Shown here: in pieces, positions 51,201-60,200 of the stretch
How the letters are laid out: every line of letters starts with the position of its first letter
Position numbering within the stretch: position 1 is the stretch's first letter
NCBI GenBank assembly: GCA_013396635.1
Contig: WBMW01003926.1
Span: 77,356-141,355 of the forward strand
Direction: 5' to 3'
Origin: Penelope pileata
Taxonomy: Eukaryota > Chordata > Aves > Galliformes > Cracidae
DNA length: 64,000 nucleotides
The notes under the pieces: generated by a model
Seen by the model: the letters and a program-made list of their open reading frames with translations, nothing else
The model's database searches: none
Told to the model about the DNA's origin: nothing
Made by a program: the position numbers and the translations under genes

Positions 51201-51440
51201 TTAGGTTACAGACCACTTACCAAAATACCTAAATCATCTTTTTTTTTTTTTTTTGCCCTCTTCAGGTTGTGTCTCGACTGCATTGGCAAAAATGCAGCCC
51301 TCTTAAAAAATCAAATACCTTGCTTGCCATCCAAACTGCTGCAGCAGGTGCTGAAAAAAATAACCTTCTGGGCTGCAGTGAGCCACCGGCAGGAGAAAAA
51401 AGCTGAAACGGAACGACAGTGTCCCCTCAGTACCACATGA
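24109..51440 (+). CDS. KLHDC1: KLHDC1, kelch-domain substrate receptor of a cullin-RING ligase
   Basis: Thirteen coding exons join in one frame to 1215 nt, or 404 aa (human about 406). Kelch repeats with GG pairs (YVWGG, YIFGG, IYFGG, YIFGG, LFLFGG, VMVFGG) form the propeller. A C-terminal BC-box, SLLRLCLDCI at residues 344-353, matches SLxxxCxxxI and is followed by a cullin-box-like IPCLPSKLLQQVL. The family is known to bind Elongin B/C; KLHDC1 works with CUL5 and reads C-terminal degrons such as truncated SELENOS. Residues aligned with the human KLHDC2 degron pocket are all kept: K128, Y144, W171, R217, R222, S251 and W252. Tandem paralogue of KLHDC2, 2.7 kb downstream. Confidence 0.97.
24211..25912 (+). 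other. KLHDC1 intron 1 (1.7 kb, contains a gap)
   Basis: Donor GTAAGG, acceptor GTTTTAG. The first 130 bases are CpG-rich and include duplication copy 2 (24274-24338) and the N at 24339; the rest is ordinary. No other gene seen. Confidence 0.8.
24274..24338 (+). repeat. 65-bp exact duplication, copy 2 (at contig edge)
   Basis: Identical to 23447-23511 and directly followed by N at 24339. See copy 1. Confidence 0.9.
25913..25983 (+). CDS. KLHDC1: KLHDC1 exon 2 (residues 35-58)
   Basis: Acceptor TTTTAG, SIEENEVYLPNDELWIYEMD then SGL and a split Trp, donor TG|GTAAGT. Confidence 0.95.
25984..28072 (+). other. KLHDC1 intron 2 (2.1 kb)
   Basis: AT-rich. A short repeat of GTTTGTAAAA units lies at about 26388-26440. 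No gene recognised. Confidence 0.8.
28073..28190 (+). CDS. KLHDC1: KLHDC1 exon 3 (residues 58-97)
   Basis: Acceptor TTGCAG, then TMHLMEGELPTSMSGSCGAS, INGKLYIFGGFDDKGYSNR, donor CGG|GTATTG. Same length (118 nt) as the matching KLHDC2 exon. Confidence 0.95.
29048..29166 (+). CDS. KLHDC1: KLHDC1 exon 4 (residues 98-137)
   Basis: Acceptor TTTCAAG, LYYVNLRTKNGTYRWKKITN, FKGQPPTPRDKLSCWVYKD, donor AG|GTAACA. Contains K128, equivalent to the human KLHDC2 pocket lysine 147. Confidence 0.95.
30605..31228 (+). mobile_element. CR1 LINE 3' part, sense orientation in KLHDC1 intron 4
   Basis: A long, well-preserved CR1 segment. It contains GTGCATTACAAAGAGCATGG, GTCAGGCCTCACCTGGAGTG, CTGGGCTCCCCAGTACAAAA and CTGTTCAGCCTGGAGAAGAG, and ends with the terminal TTCTGTGATTCTGTGA at about 31211-31226. 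The reverse-transcriptase frame is broken and only the 3' end is present. It lies in the same orientation as KLHDC1. Confidence 0.92.
31548..31626 (+). CDS. KLHDC1: KLHDC1 exon 5 (residues 137-163)
   Basis: Acceptor GCTTTAG, LIYFGGYGCRKHNELSDCFD then VHDAFW, donor TGG|GTAAGA. Y144 in GGYG matches the human KLHDC2 Y163 position. Confidence 0.95.
32539..32622 (+). CDS. KLHDC1: KLHDC1 exon 6 (residues 164-191)
   Basis: Acceptor CTTTTAG, EGQIFWGWHNDVHVFDTNTQ then TWSQPAIR, donor AGA|GTGAGT. W171 matches the human KLHDC2 W191 position. Confidence 0.95.
32623..34391 (+). other. KLHDC1 intron 6 (1.8 kb)
   Basis: AT-rich intron; nothing beyond splice sites recognised. Confidence 0.8.
34392..34475 (+). 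CDS. KLHDC1: KLHDC1 exon 7 (residues 192-219)
   Basis: Acceptor CTTTCAG, GGDPPQPRAAHTCAVLGNKG then YIFGGRVL, donor CTG|GTTAGT. R217 matches human KLHDC2 R236, which contacts the degron carboxylate. Confidence 0.95.
34476..40581 (+). other. KLHDC1 intron 7 (6.1 kb)
   Basis: The longest intron in the window. AT-rich, with no recognisable gene, RNA or clear mobile element; open frames are all under 110 codons and look random. Confidence 0.75.
40582..40640 (+). CDS. KLHDC1: KLHDC1 exon 8 (residues 220-239)
   Basis: Acceptor GTTTTAG, QTRMNDLHCLNLDTWTWSG and a split Arg, donor AG|GTAGGT. R222 matches human KLHDC2 R241. Same length (59 nt) as KLHDC2 coding exon 8. Confidence 0.95.
40641..45805 (+). 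other. KLHDC1 intron 8 (5.2 kb)
   Basis: Mostly AT-rich. At 41.16-41.44 kb a 93-codon minus frame stands in somewhat GC-richer DNA, but I do not recognise it. No gene called. Confidence 0.7.
45806..45918 (+). CDS. KLHDC1: KLHDC1 exon 9 (residues 239-277)
   Basis: Acceptor ATCAAG, ISISGEKPKDRSWHTLTPIG then DDRLFLFGGLSSDNVPL, donor A|GTAAGT. S251-W252 (RSWH) match human KLHDC2 S269-W270. Confidence 0.95.
46418..46461. repeat. 22-bp direct duplication
   Basis: Two near-identical 22-base copies (GGGACATTGACCTGCTTTCT / GGGACATCAACCTGCTTTCT) lie back to back in KLHDC1 intron 9. Confidence 0.8.
46699..46771 (+). CDS. KLHDC1: KLHDC1 exon 10 (residues 277-301)
   Basis: Acceptor TTTCTAG, DGWIHSVTTNGWKQLTHLPK then SRP, donor AG|GTATAC. 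Same length (73 nt) as KLHDC2 coding exon 10. Confidence 0.94.
46772..50468 (+). other. KLHDC1 intron 10 (3.7 kb)
   Basis: AT-rich, with a more GC-rich patch at 47.92-48.20 kb. No recognisable gene. Confidence 0.75.
50469..50553 (+). CDS. KLHDC1: KLHDC1 exon 11 (residues 301-329)
   Basis: Acceptor TTTCCAG, LWHTACLGKEGEVMVFGGSK then DDLHFMDT, donor ACA|GTCAGT. LWHTAC and VFGG are shared with KLHDC2. Confidence 0.95.
50893..50945 (+). CDS. KLHDC1: KLHDC1 exon 12 (residues 330-347)
   Basis: Acceptor GATCAG, GHCSDLLIFQTQPYSLL and a split Arg, donor AG|GTGAGT. The BC-box starts at the end of this exon. Confidence 0.94.
51233..51265 (+). promoter_or_regulatory. KLHDC1 last-intron acceptor with long T tract
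   Basis: An unusually long run of T residues (to about 51254) followed by GCCCTCTTCAG is the polypyrimidine tract and 3' splice site of exon 13. Confidence 0.8.
51266..51440 (+). CDS. KLHDC1: KLHDC1 exon 13 (residues 347-404, stop)
   Basis: Completes the BC-box (LCLDCI), then reads CLPSKLLQQVLKKITFW and ends RQCPLSTT with TGA at 51438-51440. This region docks Elongin C and the cullin. Confidence 0.94.
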
Positions 51441-52245
51441 ACAATGGCAACAGAACTGTTGAACACTTTGGTTTATTCACAGCGTACAGCAAAGTCTTTT
51501 GTTAGTGAACTTTACTAATGCTACAGAACAGGAGTATGTTAAGCTGAGTTTCTAAGTGAAGTTTGAGAACAAAGAAATCCTTTTTATGGAAATCTTTTGT
51601 TTTCTGCATTATAGAAAATTGAGAAAATTTAATTTGTATATATCGTTAACTTCTACTGTTGTGGTCTTAATGAGACAGTCCATACAACTTGTTCTTTTTG
51701 AAGGTGACATGACATAAAACGTTTTCAGTTGACCAAAACGTGGCTTAAGTTGAAAATCTTACTACAGCCTTATCGCATCAGCCTTTCTGAAAAAATTAGT
51801 TTAACGCTGTCTTCGGAAGATTCACACTTGCCAGCCTTGAAGAAGGCAATTAATTTGCTAACACCACCAGATCTTATTATTTGATTCCACCAAACTTTGT
51901 CATCTGACTGTGTGGACAAATGGTAGAGCTGAGCACCATACTCAAAGGATGAAAATCAATAAGCTGACTGTGGACCTCGAAGAAGAACTGTAAGGAGCAC
52001 ACTGCAGTTGGCACAGGAGAGCCTACAGGCTGTTCATAGTATGGGTTTACAATGTTTCTGTAATCAACGAGTCCTGTTTGAAATAGGTTGTATATTGTAT
52101 TTTGGATGTGTAAAGTTTCTATTTAATTCCTGTTTAAAAAATGTTTATTTATTGTTTAAAGAAGAGCATACGTAGTACTTGCTATTTTTCTGTTTAAAAT
52201 ATTTAGTTAACAGGAGCACAGTCATTAAAATTTTATAGAGAGTTG
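51441..52245 (+). other. KLHDC1 3' UTR with ATTAAA signal
   Basis: AT-rich, non-coding. The best polyadenylation hexamer is ATTAAA at 52224-52229, so the UTR probably ends near 52.24 kb. The exact end is not visible. Confidence 0.55.
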
Positions 52246-53205
52246 AACAGAGACCTATTTTGAACAGTTTTTGACATTTTTATGATCTGTAAAACCTGTT
52301 TCATCAGGGAGACGGGCTTGGGGGCAAATGTATTTAAATGTATATCATAAAGGGAAGTTTTGTGAGTGGGTATTGGAGCAGAGCTTTGGTACAGGCCACT
52401 GCAGGGTTGTTCTGGGAGGAAGCAGCCATGGCAGTGTGTCAGGCTGAGAGGAACTAGAAAGAGAACTGGAGCCAAGCTCTTAGAAAGCAAGGTTAGAAAT
52501 GAGCAACGCTTCAGCCCCATGCTGAAGGAGACAACAGGGTCAATGAATGATACAGAAAGCAATCAGTGGCTTAACTGCCTCGATGCTGCCAATAATATCT
52601 GTCCATGTACCTTTGTTAAAGCTAGAGACAATCTTCCTGTTGTAAATTTGATGGTATTCAACCTTTCTGACTGGTACACAGGAATTTGGAGAGTTTTGCC
52701 CTCCTTAGCATCCTCACTCAGGTTTAAGATCATCATCTCTGGGTGTTTGAGGGGTGAGTAGACAGTGCAGCTCTTCAGGAGCGTGTCCAATGCTCTCAAG
52801 TACAAATCTGAACGATTGTTGGTTCTGCAGGATCTCAGTGAGCCCAGCCGAGGCTGAACTGCAGGGTAAGTTAACGTACTGAGCTCCAGAAGGCAAGTTC
52901 TGGTAAGTGCCTACACACCAGAGGTATAACTTCCTCTAAATGTTAACTGTTTTTACTTCTCAAGTGTTACATGGAAGCAACTCTTCACTTGCACGATGCA
53001 TTTTGCCCCTCGCGCAACTGGACTATGTACCCTATGTACCAAAGCAAAGATTCACGCTACTTCCTACAGCTTCATTCCGTGTTTTGCCCAAAGCTTGAAG
53101 CAAATAATCTTTATTAAAATCGTGTTCTGTCACGCTGCTACTGCCCTCCTCGCAAACTTGATGCAAGGGCTCCCTGGCTTGGTTCGTGGTCAATGTCTGT
53201 GGAGA
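52246..53205. other. KLHDC1-KLHDC2 intergenic spacer
   Basis: About 1 kb without a recognisable gene. Frames up to 131 codons on either strand look random. Confidence 0.7.
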
Positions 53206-53660
53206 ACTAATTATGAGGCACCGGGGCGGGGGCACGGAGACGCCCCCAGGCCGGACCCCGCCCGCCGCCGCCTCACGGCCCGTCTGCGCAGAGCTGCGCA
53301 TGCGCGGCGCTGCCGGAAGCGGCATTCCCGGCGGATGTTGGCGCTGCGCGGGGCCCGCGGAGGTGAGGGGGGAGCTGCGGGGCCGGGGGGGCGGAATTCA
53401 GCCAACGCAGGGAAGGGCCCGGCGGCGGCAGCGGGTCCGTGAGCTCCGGGGGGCGGTGGGCTGTGCTCTGAGGGCAGGGTGGGGGTGCCGGGAGGGGCTG
53501 CCCGAGGGGCTCCGTGTGGTGACGGCCCGGGGGCCGGGGAGGTACGCAGGGCCCCAGCGCTGTTGACGCCCCCAGATCCGTTCCTCCGAGCGCCCGGCGG
53601 GGCCCTGGGGCTCCTCCTGGGCCCTCTCACTGGGTCCGGGCCTTCTCTCCGCAGTGTGGC
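53206..53660 (+). promoter_or_regulatory. KLHDC2 CpG-island promoter
   Basis: Dense CpG DNA with a perfect NRF1 motif TGCGCATGCGCG (53295-53306) and an ETS core CCGGAAGC (53313-53320) just before a likely first exon. This is typical of a TATA-less housekeeping promoter. Confidence 0.7.
53320..53362 (+). other. KLHDC2: Probable KLHDC2 non-coding exon 1 (3' end at 53362)
   Basis: CGGAG|GTGAGG at 53362/53363 is a strong donor close to the NRF1/ETS sites. The first coding exon has a clear acceptor at 54114-54115, so an upstream 5' UTR exon is needed. The start is guessed. Another donor (GAG|GTACGC near 53542) is possible. Confidence 0.45.
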
Positions 53661-53869
53661 TTCGAGATAGGCATAAACAGAGATACAGCAAGCAGGGGCT
53701 CTGCTCTGCTGCACGGTGGGGGTGGCACCGCGGGGTGACCCCCTGCACTGTGCAGCCTGGGGCAGCCCCGGGGCACCCCCAGCTCTGCGGGCCCACAGCG
53801 GCTGTGCCTGCGGAGCTGCAGAGGTTTTGCTGTGGTGAAAGCTGTGCAGGAGGCAAAGCTTCCCCATTG

Positions 53870-53935
53870 GTTCTGGGCTGGGGTTTGGGCCTGACCTCCA
53901 GAGGTCCCTTCCAAGCCCTGTGATTCCGTGACACT
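53870..53935 (+). mobile_element. CR1 3' terminus fragment
   Basis: GACCTCCAGAGGTCCCTTCC followed by AAGCCCTGTGATTCCGTGA, the last part of a sense CR1 in KLHDC2 5' UTR intron. Confidence 0.8.
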
Positions 53936-54115
53936 GTGAAATCACACACACCTCAGGATTCCACATCTAAAACTTTACTGATTGACAGGAGAGCTTCTCC
54001 CACTGGAACATCCTCACAAAAGGCAGCAGTGTGTGGTTCATCCCCTTTTTTTTTTTTTCTCTGTGGTTATTTTCCCTGATGACTTTCAAAGCCGTGTGTT
54101 ATCCTGTGCACGCAG

Positions 54116-54283
54116 CACCGTCCCGAGATGGCTGACGACAACGAGGACCTGCAGGCAGACGAGGAGCTCCCGGCTCCAGCTGAGGACAGCTTTGAGCAGC
54201 TGGAGAATGACAGCCCTGCCGAGCGCAGCGGGCACGTGGCCGTCACCGACGGGCGCTGCATGTACGTCTGGGGAGGATACAAG
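54116..54283 (+). CDS. KLHDC2: KLHDC2 first coding exon (residues 1-52)
   Basis: Acceptor CACGCAG, 12 nt of leader, ATG at 54128. Reads MADDNEDLQADEELPAPAED, ERSGHVAVTDGRCMYVWGGY, donor AAG|GTAGGC. This start was chosen because MADxNEDL matches human. Coding begins at 54128. Confidence 0.95.
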
Positions 54284-57200
54284 GTAGGCTCTGCTCCCTG
54301 CTGAGCTGGGAAATGCAGGGTGTGCTCTGCTCCCTGCTGAGCTGGGGGGCTGCAGGGTGTGCTCTGCTCCTCGCTGAGCTGCGTGCCACCCGTGGTGCTG
54401 GTGGTGCTGTCCCCTTTGTTTGCCAGCGGCTCTGTAAAATTATCCCAGCTAACAAAGTCGAACGTAACATTTAAGAGGTTTGAAATGCTGAAACAACAAG
54501 TGTTACGTACGGATCTTGGCACACAGATAACTTCTGTGGGGTGCAGAGTGTTGTTTGCCTTTTTCAACTGATGCCTCTGTTGGGAGAGAAGGAAATAAAG
54601 TCTGAAATGAAGTGCACGCCGTGCGAGGCACTGCTTTTGTTTACTCCCTGCCCAGCCCAGCTGTTGTTGCATGGCACTGATCACGGGTTGGTTGTTTCGC
54701 TTTAGGGGTGTGCGTATGGCAAGCAGAACCACGCCATTCTGCAGTTTTGACAGGAATTAAAATTATTTTTTGTTTGGCAGCAAATTTTGTAGGTAAATTG
54801 TAGCTCAGGATAAAGCTTTGGTATGTCACCGTCCCTGGAGGTGCCTGAGGCCATGGGTGGGCCCTGGGCAGCTGAGCTGGGGGCACCCAGCCCATGGCAG
54901 GGGTGGGGCTGGGGGCTGGGAGGGCCCTTCCAACCCAACCTTGCTCTGCTTCTGTGATTCTGTCATCATTCTGCTGGTGTCATAGAGGGGAGGAGGGAAT
55001 TAGAAAGAACACTTGGGCTCCTTCATGCACCCTGCCTGGCACAGGAACAGGAGGTTTAGCTGCCCTTCATCCGTGGCTGTGGCTCTCTGGGAGTCTGTGT
55101 GTTCCCAGCAGAAGCTGAAATAGGCTCAGAGCTGCTCTCCAGGGGCTGCTCTGCAGGTGGGAGGTGCAGCACTGCAGCAGGCACTGCTCCTGCAGTTTTC
55201 TCAGGTTGGGTCTCTGAGGGGCTGCAAACGTGTCTGACTCAAGCATCCTTTTTCTTTTTTGACTTGTTCTGCAGAATGCCCAGGTTAGGGGATTCTATGA
55301 CTTCTATCTGCCTAGAGATGAAATATGGATCTACAACATGGAAACTGGAAGATGGTACAGTAAATAATTAATAATTTTTGCTTTATGGGAAGAAAAAATC
55401 TTGAATTGGGACAGTGACCACACTGAAGGGCCATGAACAGAGAGAATTCCCTGATCTCTTTATTCCCACCTGTCAAACTTGCATAAATGCATACAATACT
55501 CCCAAAGTTGTTATTTTGTTTTTTTTCCACGTGAAAAACAAATTTTTGCATGAGAACATTGGGTGAAGTGGGGGAGAGAGCTCAGGCAGCCAGGAGGAGG
55601 AAATGTCCTCAGCAGAGTGAAGTGTTTTGGGGTGCCTGGTGTAGGATACAGCACCTGCAAACTGCATTGGCACCACTTGTTGGTGAAGAGAGCATTGAGA
55701 GTACCTTATGGCTTTTATTTCTTGTCCTTGTTGTGCTGGGAGCCTGGTCCTCAGTGCTGGGCAGGAAGTGCCATTTCAGCACTGCTTGTGGTCATCAGAG
55801 AGGTTCAGGAGAGCCCTGAGGGTGGGGTGGAAGCTTATCTTGGTGTTTACAAACATTAAAAAGAAACAAAACCAACACAGCAAAATAGAAACCCTCACTT
55901 TAAACAGGCGCAGCGTGGTTGCCTGGGGACCTGCTGAGATACTGAGTGGGAAAAACACAGCAAACTCTTGAACTGGGCAGACAGGATTCCTCCCCCAGAA
56001 AATGTGTTAATGAAGCTGCCTTTTCCCCACCCCAGCTCCCCACCTGCCTCCTGCTGTAAGCTGCTGAGCCTGCACGGGTCTGAACATCTCAGGACGGGAT
56101 GGGCTGCAAGGACCTGGCCTAATTAGAAACAGAGTGGTGGTGTGACAGAGTTCTGCTGCTCCAAAAATCCTTGTTGCTTGTTTTTATCAGATGATAACAG
56201 TGTTTGAAACTCTGCTTCCAGGAAGAAGAGTAAAACAGAGGGAGATGTTCCACCTTCCATGTCTGGGAGCTGCGCTGTGTGTGTGGACAGAGTGGTGTAC
56301 CTGTTCGGGGGACATCACGCCCGGGGCAACACCAACAAGGTCAGCAGCTCAGTAAACCCTTCCTCACACATCAATTTCTCATCATTAGCTTCTGGTCCCG
56401 TTTTGTGTAAAACAGAAGGGGACTTTTCAGCTGATTAAAACCAGTCCAAAGCAAGAAATGTCTTAACAAACCACAAAAGCGTTTTCTGCTGAATTGCTGC
56501 CCAGATTGGATCTCGTTTCAGATCTTTCATATTAACAGCGGGGGATGCTGAACACGTATCCAGTCACTGTGTCCTCCGTGGCTTCTGCAGCGTAATGTTG
56601 TCACCTGCTGGCAAGCAGGGTGGCCTGTTAGCTGTTTGGTGGCAGCTGCTCTGCAGCACTCCACCCTACAGACTGTATTGCAGCGGTGCTTTCAGGCTCG
56701 CTTCTTTTGAAAGATGGAATTTCCAGAGGTGGCTGAAATAATCAGGAGATGATTTGCAAAGGCTTTGAGATGTTGCTCTTCTCTGGAGCCTCTGAAAGTA
56801 GTTTGGTCTTCTGAAAGGGTGGTTTCAATGAAGTAGTTTTGGCCTTGCTCTTAAATATGAACTGAAAGCAACCCAGTGCAGTGCTTGCAAACAGTCTGAG
56901 ACAAGCTGGATATGTGCAGTGTGAGTTGCTTCCTTCCTGCTGCTGGTGTTCTTACATTTCAGTTTGTGTGTGTACATGTACCAGCTGCATCTCTCCATGT
57001 GCCCTGATACAACACAGAGAAAGCACGGTGCCATAAAAGCCACTTTTTTGAATTTTATGTTTGTTTTGTTACAAGACAGTTGCTGTGCTGTGCACACCTT
57101 AACTTTCTCCCATTTCAGCTCCTGAATGGTACCACTCAGTGCTGATGGCCCTGTTACTTTTGTAAAAGAGTGTTTGAGGCCTGAGTGTGCAAAAAGACAA

Positions 57201-60200
57201 GGATCTTTGGATCTGTATTTTGTTCCAAACGTTTCAGCACTCTGTGACTCTGTGACACTCTCTTAGCACACTAGGAGAGCAACTTGTGTAGTGCTTCTGT
57301 GCCAATGCATGCCAATGAAAAGTGATTATTGTAACATCAGTCAGACTTAAGCTTTAAGCTAACTGTTTGAGTAAAAAAAAAAATCTTTTTTATTTTCTAC
57401 AGTTCTACATGTTAAATTCCAGATCCACAGACAAAGTGCTGCAGTGGGTCAGAGTGGAGTGTCAGGGGGTCCCCCCTTCATCAAAGGACAAACTTGGCGT
57501 GTGGGTTTACAAAAACAAGTAAGGCTCCAGCAGCAAAGGCAGCCCCGCCATCCTGGTGTGTTTGCTTTTATCCCCTGCCAGCCCTGTTGTTGTGTCTTTT
57601 TGTTTGACCTAGAGCTGCAGCAGGGCTGCTTGCCTGCAGCACATACAGCAGGATGCCAGGTTTGTTCCCCAGCAGCCTTTTAAACCTGCTCTGTGCTTGG
57701 GCTGTTGATCAGTGAACAACCTGACTCCCAGTTCGGGTATGGGTGAGCTGCAAAGTGTCTGTGAGTCACAGTCCAACGTGGGGTCTCGTTGCAGGCAAAC
57801 CTTCCTGGGTGCCTTCTAGAGCCTGGTTGCTTGTTCCTCTTGGCAAGTGCAGCTGGAGTTACTCCTCACAGGAGCCTCTTTGGGATTCCTGTTACATGCT
57901 AAGTGTAATCTTTTGGCCATGTCCTGTGGGACAGCTCCTGTGTCTGATAGTTCAAGAGCAGGAAGTAGCTTTCGTCAAAAAATGCACGTGGCTTTTTCAG
58001 TGGTGCACACATTTTGTGCTGGCTGCACAGAACAAGGAACACAATGGATGATCTGCTGTTGGTGTTATGTGTTTTAATGTGTTGGGATAGTGTCCCAGAG
58101 ATGCACTGCAAACCTTGGGAAAGCTGAGGAAGACAAGGAGAAGGTGTTGAAGGCAGCAGAGCTGAGGTGCAAAACCTCGCTGTTGCCTTGCAGCCTCCTC
58201 CCCTGCTCAGGCCGTGGGTGCTCACCCCCAGAGCAGGATTGCTCCAGCCTTTGGCCCTTGGGGACAGGCAGAGGAAAGCCTCTGCTGCGGGGGTTTCCTG
58301 CTTCCACCAGCTTGCTGTGTCACAGCTCTCAGGAGGCTGGGGTGGAGGTGGAACGTCTCAGGGGAGGGCAGGGGCTTTTGGCTGTCCCCTCAGACTCAGG
58401 GCTGCATTGTCAGGGGGTTGGTTCCTGGCTTCCAGAGAGCAGGACCCCAAAATGCTCTGGCTGTGGTTGTTGGTTTTACTTGCAACGCCTCACCTGGACA
58501 GGACCAGCATCCTCTGCCTGCTGGCACAGCTGGCCTGGCTGTATTCCCTCTGGCTGTACTGGGGCAGAGGAAATGAGGGAGATGCCTTTTGTCCTCGTGC
58601 TTGGGCCGTGCTTGGTGGTGACTTCGGCGCAGGATGGGGCAGGTGCCTGTGCTGCTTTGTGTGCCCTGTGGGGAGGAAGCTCTCTGTTAGCAGCATGTGC
58701 TGTGGGATTCCCTGCAGAGACTGAGGAAAGCTTGGGAAGTGCCCCTGGTGCTGCTTTGCAGACATGGAGAGAAAGTTCACTGTTGGAATGTTTGCAGGAG
58801 TGGAGCTGTGGCCGTGCAGTTAGGTGTGTAGGTTGCTGTGTGTCACTTCAGAATTCATGAAGACTTTCTGGCAAAAGTGCAGCACCTGTGCAAAGCAGGC
58901 ACTTGAGCTCTCCCCTTCAGTTCTCCCTTTCAGTTCTCTCCACACGTTTGGAGACTTCCCCCTTTTCACCCACACACCGAGTGCTTTCCCTTTGCTTCTT
59001 GCAGGACTGTGTGAATATTTGGGGCAGCAGGCTTGGAAGGGGTGGAGGCAGGGAGCTTTAGGGACAGACCCCCGTGGCTGCTGGGTGAGAGCCCCGGTAA
59101 GGAAGGCTGGAGCACAGGGAGCAGGCAGCAGGCCTGGCAGCTTTGTGTTTGGAAGCAGAGCAGAGCTGGGCAGCCTGGGGGCTGGGAAACACCTCCCGAG
59201 GGGCTTCATGTGGGTGGGAGGGGGGGAGGCAAGAAACAGGGCCCCACACCTGGCAAACCTGCACTGTTGACATTTTGGAAATAATGAAGTCAAAGGTGCT
59301 TCCCAGTCTGAGCCCAGCCCTTTTGCAGAGCTTTCATTTGTCACAAGACGTGTGACAATATTTCTGACAGATCTTGTGGCATGTTTTGTTTCAGGCTGAT
59401 ATTTTTTGGAGGCTATGGTTATTTTCCTGAAGGGAAACAACGAGGAACGTTTGAATTTGATGAAACCTCTTTCTGGGTAAGCCAACTCTTCCCACCTTGA
59501 AGTCATTCCTGTTTAATGTTTCGTTCGTGCTTACTTCAACTTGTTTCTTATTAAATATTTTTAAAGAATTCAGGTCTCCCTAGAGGGTGGAATGACCACG
59601 TGCATGTTCTGGACACCGAGACATTTACTTGGAGCCAGCCTATAACTACGGTAATTACTGCTCTGCCATGAGTTGTTCTGAGTCAGAGCTCTTCAGAAAC
59701 GTGGGCACTGCGTGCCGTATCTCCTCCAGCATCCTGTGAAAGCAAACACAGCTCTGCTAGGCCTGGGTTCACTGCTTTGAGGGGTTTGGAGTTAGGAGGG
59801 GTTGCTGCTAAGACAGCCTCCTGGCGTGGCTGCGGGGTCAGCAGGGACCTGGCCCTGGGTGACACTGAGCCAGCTGTCGTAACTCCCCCTGCCCTGCGTC
59901 TTGGCCAGCACTGTGTGACTGTTCATTTCTCTCCTTCATTTTGATTCTGAGCTGTCATTGGTTGTGTGTGTTTCCTACAGGGTACTCTTAGGGGAAGGCT
60001 GTTAAGAGAGGTGTGAAATACCATCAACAGAGCTCACTGGGGAACACCCCCCAGAGTAACAGATGCCCGCCTGCCTGTTCAGTAGCATTCCTGAGACCAT
60101 TTCAACTGAATTGAAATGATTCTTTTCCAGAATCATAGAATCATTTAGGTGGGAAAGGACCTCCAGGTCCAGCCCTGCCTGTCCTGCTGAGTCCCACTGC

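Noticed and set aside
53211..53966. Long minus-strand open frames (up to 251 codons) over the KLHDC2 promoter
   Set aside because: They are chance frames in CpG-island DNA: proline/arginine/alanine-rich, with no domain, and overlapping a CR1 end.
58090..58860. 256-codon plus-strand frame in a KLHDC2 intron
   Set aside because: Compositional artefact in a GC-rich intron; no recognisable domain and flanked by good KLHDC2 splice sites.
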